NCBI GenBank assembly: GCA_001799485.1
Contig: MGTO01000043.1
Coordinates: 1 to 32,428, forward strand
DNA length: 32,428 nucleotides
Origin: Desulfuromonadales bacterium GWC2_61_20
Lineage (GTDB): Bacteria; Desulfobacterota; Desulfuromonadia; Desulfuromonadales; UBA2197
Direction: 5' to 3'
The translations under genes and the position numbers were made by a program. Under the pieces are notes generated by a model that worked only from the letters and a program-made list of their open reading frames with translations, had not been told where the DNA came from and searched no databases. Positions within the stretch are counted from its first letter, which is position 1, and every line of letters starts with the position of its first letter. This document shows, in pieces, positions 28,528-32,428 of this stretch.

Positions 28528-28566
28528 GTGTCACATGTGACACTAATGCCATGTGACACATGTGTC
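28528..28566. promoter_or_regulatory. Cluster of TGTGACAC dyads, probable regulator-binding sites
   Basis: GTGTCACATGTGACAC (28528-28543) is a perfect 16-bp palindrome and GACACATGTGTC (28555-28566) a perfect 12-bp one. TGTGACAC also repeats in direct order 16 bases apart (28536 and 28552), and CATGTGTCACATG (28525-28537) mirrors CATGTGACACATG (28550-28562). There is no T tract, so it is not a terminator. It lies between the sigma54 regulator and the MCP-like gene. The rest of 28567-28831 shows no gene and no consensus sigma54 promoter. Confidence 0.6.
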
Positions 28567-28831
28567 CAGCGGACAGGCCTGCCTGCATCCCCGCGACGTC
28601 CCGTCGCCGGAACAGGACACCGCTGGCGTTCATCCGCTGACCGCGAAGAAAAACGCCATTTCACCATCCCTGTCAGTTCGGGCAGTTAGCGCCTATTTCC
28701 GGCAGCTTGCACCCCTCCCCGCGAATCCTTCGAGAAAACCCGGCAAAGTTTCCCTTTATTGGTATGGATATTGGATACAAGCGTCCTGCCAAAGTTTTCC
28801 CTTCTCCCCTTCTCTCCTTGGACAAGCCTTG

Positions 28832-30682
28832 ATGAATGTCGAAGAGGCGACAATCGAGACGCTCTTTCCCTTGCCGGCGGTGAGTGGTGCGGCCCGGGCC
28901 GATACCCTGGCCGGGCAGCTTGGCGGCATGTTGCTGGAACTCTCCGACCTTGGCGGTCGCGAGGAAAAGCAGTTTATCTTCCTCGGTGTTCGTCTGGCCG
29001 ACTTTCGCGCCCGCTCGAAAAAACTCGCAACCCAGAGCGCCGAAGCCGTCGCTCTCCTCTCCGGCGCAGAGGGGCGTGCCACTCTGCAGGGACTTCACGC
29101 CCTTCTTGTCGATCTCGACGACCATCTCCGCCAGGTCGATACCCAGTCGCGCAACAACGACGAACTCCTCCTCGACCTCGGGACCCAGCTGGATCGCATG
29201 GAAGATCCCCTGCAGGCCCTGGCCAAAGTCGTCAAGGCCCTTCTCGCCCTGAGCTTTGCCACCCGAGTCGAAGGGACACAAGGGGAAAGCGGGCCAATTC
29301 TCGCCGTCCTCGCCGATAACCTCAAGGAGCTCGGCGGCAAGGTGACGGATAAAACCGATCAGGTCCGGGAGATGCTCGAGACCATGGCGCGTCTCGGCCG
29401 GGAGGCCAGGGAAAAGCTGCAAACCCTGCAGGGGCGGGGTCTGAGCCGTGCCCGCTCGGTCATCGGCCAGGGCCGTCTCGCCATCGACCGTCTGCAGGAG
29501 CATCAGCAGCGCTGCCATGAAGGGACGGCCCGGCTCAGTGGTCACTTTGCCCACAGCCATCAAGCCATCGACGAGATTGTCGTCTCCATCCAGTTCCACG
29601 ATATCACCCGCCAGCAACTCGACCATGTGCGCAGCGCCCTGCATGAACTGGCGCGGGAGCTGGAGCGTCTCGGGCGCAACACCGGTCCGGGGGTGGCCGA
29701 GGCCCTGGCACGCCTCGTGCCCGACGTTTGCCGCATCCAGACAGCCCAACTGCAGCATACCCGACGCGAACTGACGACGGCGGTCGAGGGGATGATCGGC
29801 AGCCTCCACGACCTCGATGGCAATATCTCCGAACTCGCCACCGAGACCCGTGAGCTCGCCGGGGTCGCCGCCGCCGACGGCAACTCCTTTTACGGCGGGC
29901 TCGAACCGGTGGCTGCCGCCGTCGCCGAGCTCCTCGACGATTCGACGGTGACCAACCGCCAGGCGGTGGAGGCGGTACGGGCGGTCCTCGGGGCGATGGA
30001 CCAGTTGCGCATCCTGCTGGGCGAGATCGAACTCATCGGCACCGAGATGCGCCTGATCTCCTTCAATGCCGGCATTACCGCCGCCCACAACATGGAGCGG
30101 GGCGCCGGCCTCGGGGTCATTGCCGCATCCATTCAGTCCCTCTCCGAGCAGGTGCGTGGACGCACCCTGGAGTTTTCCCGCGGCTACCAGGCCATCGAGA
30201 GTGTGGTCGGGGCACTGACCGAACGCGGCGGCCATCTCGAACAGGCCGAAACGGTCGTGCGCGCCGAACTCAAGCGCATGGCGAGCGAACAGGTCGGCAG
30301 TCTGCGCCAGGCCGACAGTCGCCTGCTGGCGGCGTTGCACCTGATGGACGAGGGGGCGACAACGCTGGCCCAGGATATCCGTGCCACCGCCGAATCGATC
30401 TCGGTCCACGTCGATGTCGCCCAGGTCATCGAGGAGACCATCGCCGGGCTTGAGACGATGGTTGCCGACTGCCGGGTCGGCGATGTCGAGGTAGACAGCG
30501 AGGGCGTTGAGCTGGTCCAGCGGCTCAGTGACCTTTACACCATGCAGAGCGAGCGCGAAGTTCATCGTCATCTCAACGACCGTGCCGATCCCTTGCCGCG
30601 GAGTCGGCGGGGCACGGCGCCGGTGCCGCCGTCGGGACCGGTCAAGGGGAACGAATTCGGGGCCAACGTCGAGCTGTTCTGA
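28832..30682 (+). CDS. Soluble methyl-accepting chemotaxis-like protein
   Basis: This protein of 616 residues is mostly long helices, with no TM segment, HAMP or obvious sensor domain. Residues about 405-450 (MRLISFNAGITAAHNMERGA, GLGVIAASIQSLSEQVRGRT) resemble the hairpin tip of MCP signalling domains, where the core contacts CheA and CheW. The helical regions before and after fit a coiled-coil dimer. The C-terminus is a charged, proline-containing tail (to ...NVELF). A longer open frame goes back to 28553, but its residues are non-native. ATG 28832 is the natural start, though its ribosome site is weak. The STAS, CheY and CheA genes follow within 800 bases, which strongly supports a chemosensory role. 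It could serve as a cytoplasmic receptor or an adaptor. Confidence 0.83.
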   Translation: MNVEEATIETLFPLPAVSGAARADTLAGQLGGMLLELSDLGGREEKQFIFLGVRLADFRARSKKLATQSAEAVALLSGAEGRATLQGLHALLVDLDDHLRQVDTQSRNNDELLLDLGTQLDRMEDPLQALAKVVKALLALSFATRVEGTQGESGPILAVLADNLKELGGKVTDKTDQVREMLETMARLGREAREKLQTLQGRGLSRARSVIGQGRLAIDRLQEHQQRCHEGTARLSGHFAHSHQAIDEIVVSIQFHDITRQQLDHVRSALHELARELERLGRNTGPGVAEALARLVPDVCRIQTAQLQHTRRELTTAVEGMIGSLHDLDGNISELATETRELAGVAAADGNSFYGGLEPVAAAVAELLDDSTVTNRQAVEAVRAVLGAMDQLRILLGEIELIGTEMRLISFNAGITAAHNMERGAGLGVIAASIQSLSEQVRGRTLEFSRGYQAIESVVGALTERGGHLEQAETVVRAELKRMASEQVGSLRQADSRLLAALHLMDEGATTLAQDIRATAESISVHVDVAQVIEETIAGLETMVADCRVGDVEVDSEGVELVQRLSDLYTMQSEREVHRHLNDRADPLPRSRRGTAPVPPSGPVKGNEFGANVELF

Positions 30683-30704
30683 CCACTAAAACAAGGAGTC
30701 GATC

Positions 30705-31055
30705 GTGGCCAAAAACAAAGGGCAAAAGGGTGGAGCGGTGCGGGAGGTCGTCCTGGGCGGCGAGTTGACCATTCGTCGCGTCGCCGGTCTCAAGGCCGAA
30801 CTGGAGCGGGCCCTTGGCGCCGGCGAAGGAGTGCAACTGCGACTGGAGGAAGTCGCCGAAGTCGACCTCGCCTTCCTGCAGCTCCTCTGCGCCGCGCAGA
30901 GCCAGGCCGTGCTGCGGCAGCAGAGCTTCCGGATCACCGGGGATACCGCCGGCCGTTTTGCCGAGGCCTTGCGCCAGGGCGGTTTTGTCCCGCAGAGTGG
31001 CACCGCTGTCGACCATTTGCCGGGCTGCCTCGGGCAGTTTTCCGGGGCAGAGTAG
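30705..31055 (+). CDS. STAS domain protein of the chemosensory cluster, phospho-site Ser absent
   Basis: This single STAS domain of 116 residues is of the anti-sigma-antagonist/MlaB-like fold that often accompanies CheA operons. The start is GTG at 30705, 22 bases after the MCP-like gene, with AAGGAG upstream. The core motif reads EVDLAFLQLLCAAQ (52-65). The residue normally Ser or Thr after Asp-Leu (or Asp-Ser-Ser) is Ala56, so the usual phosphorylation switch is missing. It may act as a fixed adaptor rather than a phospho-regulated one. The basic N-terminal tail (KNKGQKGG) is unusual. Partner unknown; it is probably co-transcribed with cheY and cheA. Confidence 0.82.
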   Translation: MAKNKGQKGGAVREVVLGGELTIRRVAGLKAELERALGAGEGVQLRLEEVAEVDLAFLQLLCAAQSQAVLRQQSFRITGDTAGRFAEALRQGGFVPQSGTAVDHLPGCLGQFSGAE

Positions 31056-31101
31056 ATAACGGGGGATTGGAGTATTCATGTCAGCGCAAAGAGGTAAGGC
31101 C

Positions 31102-31467
31102 ATGATGAAAAAAATTATGACGGTGGACGATTCGCCGACGGTGCGGCAGATGGTCGGCATGACCCTGCGGGAGGCCGGCTACGAGGTCATCGAAGCGGTC
31201 GATGGGGTCGACGCTCTGCGCCGTCTCGAAACCGAATCGATCGGCATGCTCATCACCGACCTCAACATGCCGCGCCTCGACGGCGTCGGTCTGATTCGGG
31301 CGGTGCGCGACAATCCGGCCAACCGCTTCATCCCCATCATCATGCTGACGACCGAATCGCATGAGAAGAAGAAGCAGGACGGCAAAGCCGCCGGGGCTTC
31401 GGGGTGGATCGTCAAGCCCTTCAAGCCCGAGCAGCTCCTCGGCGTCGTGCGCATGGTGATGATATGA
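31102..31467 (+). CDS. cheY: CheY-type single-domain response regulator
   Basis: This receiver of 121 residues is expected to accept phosphate from the CheA encoded next. The acidic pair is Asp9-Asp10 (TVDDSPTVRQMV), the phospho-acceptor Asp53 (ITDLNMP), the switch Thr83 (MLTTES) and Lys105 (VKPF), so it is fully canonical. GAGG lies seven bases before ATG 31102. An in-frame ATG at 31078 has a GGAG too and would add eight residues; I prefer the shorter start by family length. The stop overlaps the CheA start (ATGA, 31464-31467), giving tight coupling. The sequence style (MKKIMTVDDSP) is that of CheY proteins in Geobacter-type chemosensory clusters. Confidence 0.93.
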   Translation: MMKKIMTVDDSPTVRQMVGMTLREAGYEVIEAVDGVDALRRLETESIGMLITDLNMPRLDGVGLIRAVRDNPANRFIPIIMLTTESHEKKKQDGKAAGASGWIVKPFKPEQLLGVVRMVMI

Positions 31468-32428
31468 TCGAGAGCCTCGGCGATATTTTCAAGGAAGAGT
31501 CGCTGGAGATTCTCGGCGAACTCGAGCATTCCCTCCTCGAGCTGGAGGAGTCCCCCGACGATCAGGAAGTTATCGGCCGGGTCTTCCGTTCCCTCCACAC
31601 CATCAAGGGCTCGGGGGGGATGGCCGGATTAAACGACATCTCCGCCTTTGCCCATGAGGTCGAAACGGTCTTCGAGGAGGTCCGCAGCGGCGCCATCGTC
31701 GTCACCCCCCTCCTGGTCAACCTGACCCTGGCCGCCCGCGACCAGATCAAGCGCATGGTCGATGCCTACTGCGGCGGCGCCCCCGTCGACGCGGCCGAGA
31801 TTGCACGCATCAGCGCCGGTCTGCGCCTGCTGGTCGCCGCCGGCGGCAAGGCCGCCCCGCTGACAGAGGCACGGCAAACAGCCGTTGCCGTGGGTGGCAT
31901 GGTGACCTATCGCATCCGTTTTCACCTCGATCCCAACATCTTCTTTCACGGCGTCAACCCGCTCTATCTCCTCAAGGAGCTGCAACGTCTCGGCGATTGC
32001 TGGATCGTCGCCCAGACCGATGCCATCCCCCCCCTCGAAGAATTCGATCCCGAGCGCTGCTACCTCTATTGGGATGTCATTCTGACGACGGACCGGGGGC
32101 AGAACGCCATCGAGGATGTCTTCATCTTCGTCGCCGACACCTGTCGCCTGGAGATCCATGCCATCGACGACGACCGCATTGTCGATGACGGCGACTACAA
32201 GCGTCTCGGCGAAATCCTCATCGAGCGCGGCGACCTGCGCGCGGCCGATCTTCTTGCCGCCTTGTCGGAGCGGCAGCGTCTCGGCGATGTCCTGGTCGAG
32301 AAGAAACTTGCCACCCCCGGCCAGATCAGCGCCGCCCTCGTCGAGCAGGAGCGGGTCCAGCAGCAGCGCGAATCGCGCAAGATCACCGAATTTGCCAGCA
32401 GTATCCGGGTGCGCTCGGACAAACTCGA
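31464..32428 (+). CDS. cheA: Chemotaxis histidine kinase CheA, 5' part (cut by window end)
   Basis: The first 321 residues of CheA are open at the right window edge; I translated this frame directly. The P1/HPt domain (1-100) carries the phospho-His45 in SLHTIKGSGGM. Residues about 148-235 form a P2-like regulatory domain (YRIRFHLDPNIFFHGVNPLY). A two-copy segment (247-296) then has RLGEILIERGDLRAADLLAA and RLGDVLVEKKLATPGQISAA, repeats like those in MshEN c-di-GMP-binding domains. P3 dimerisation begins at about 309 (FASSIRVRSDKL). The kinase and P5 domains lie outside the window. The start ATG overlaps the CheY stop by four bases. CheA would phosphorylate the adjacent CheY. Confidence 0.93.
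   Translation, partial: MIESLGDIFKEESLEILGELEHSLLELEESPDDQEVIGRVFRSLHTIKGSGGMAGLNDISAFAHEVETVFEEVRSGAIVVTPLLVNLTLAARDQIKRMVDAYCGGAPVDAAEIARISAGLRLLVAAGGKAAPLTEARQTAVAVGGMVTYRIRFHLDPNIFFHGVNPLYLLKELQRLGDCWIVAQTDAIPPLEEFDPERCYLYWDVILTTDRGQNAIEDVFIFVADTCRLEIHAIDDDRIVDDGDYKRLGEILIERGDLRAADLLAALSERQRLGDVLVEKKLATPGQISAALVEQERVQQQRESRKITEFASSIRVRSDKL

Noticed and set aside
28553-28831. N-terminal extension of the MCP-like gene
   Set aside because: The extra 93 codons run through the palindrome region and have no conserved pattern; a natural start exists at 28832.

Overview
The window is about 63-65% GC and tightly packed. It reads like a Desulfuromonadales/Geobacter-type bacterium (Desulfobacterota, formerly Deltaproteobacteria). 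Indicators are a periplasmic pentahaem c-type cytochrome, a CHASE2-type adenylate cyclase, many PAS histidine kinases, an NtrC-type sigma54 regulator, HD-GYP and MshEN c-di-GMP domains, and a CheA with the P2-like layout common in that group. The assignment is inferred from gene content and style; there is no rRNA or tRNA in the window.

Layout. 1-861: tail of a Y1/REP-associated (RAYT-like) transposase, split by a one-base slip in a G run. 943-1908: D-2-hydroxyacid dehydrogenase followed by a strong terminator. 1990-2420: non-coding, with palindromic repeats. 2424-5180 (-): phosphoenolpyruvate carboxylase. 5338-9734 (+): two overlapping histidine kinases, the first a membrane hybrid kinase, the second a soluble HisKA_2 kinase. 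9819-11448 (+): an MshEN-receiver fusion and an exported retropepsin-like protein. 11456-12061 (-): lipoprotein SGNH esterase. 12252-13694 (+): pentahaem cytochrome, with a bidirectional terminator after it. 13783-16241 (-): a two-gene unit of a B12-binding radical SAM protein and a KAS III-like (StlD/DarB-like) ketosynthase. 16429-23926 (-): a five-gene block running from a CHASE2 adenylate cyclase through a 1235-residue exported NHL/FN3/transglutaminase/TPR protein, a small exported protein and an alpha/beta-hydrolase lipoprotein to a flavin-split-barrel protein. 24046-28509 (+): GAF-HD-GYP phosphodiesterase, histidine kinase and sigma54 response regulator, all overlapping. 28832-32428 (+): a chemosensory cluster of a soluble MCP-like protein, a STAS protein, CheY and a CheA that runs off the window end.

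How the parts fit. The region is dominated by signal transduction, with three second-messenger or phosphorelay modules side by side: cAMP (CHASE2 cyclase), c-di-GMP (HD-GYP, MshEN-REC, MshEN-like repeats in CheA) and His-Asp relays (four histidine kinases including CheA). The least explained units are the ketosynthase/radical-SAM pair and the cyclase/exported-transglutaminase block. These are the best candidates for an undescribed system. CheA, open at the window edge, was translated directly from the sequence.
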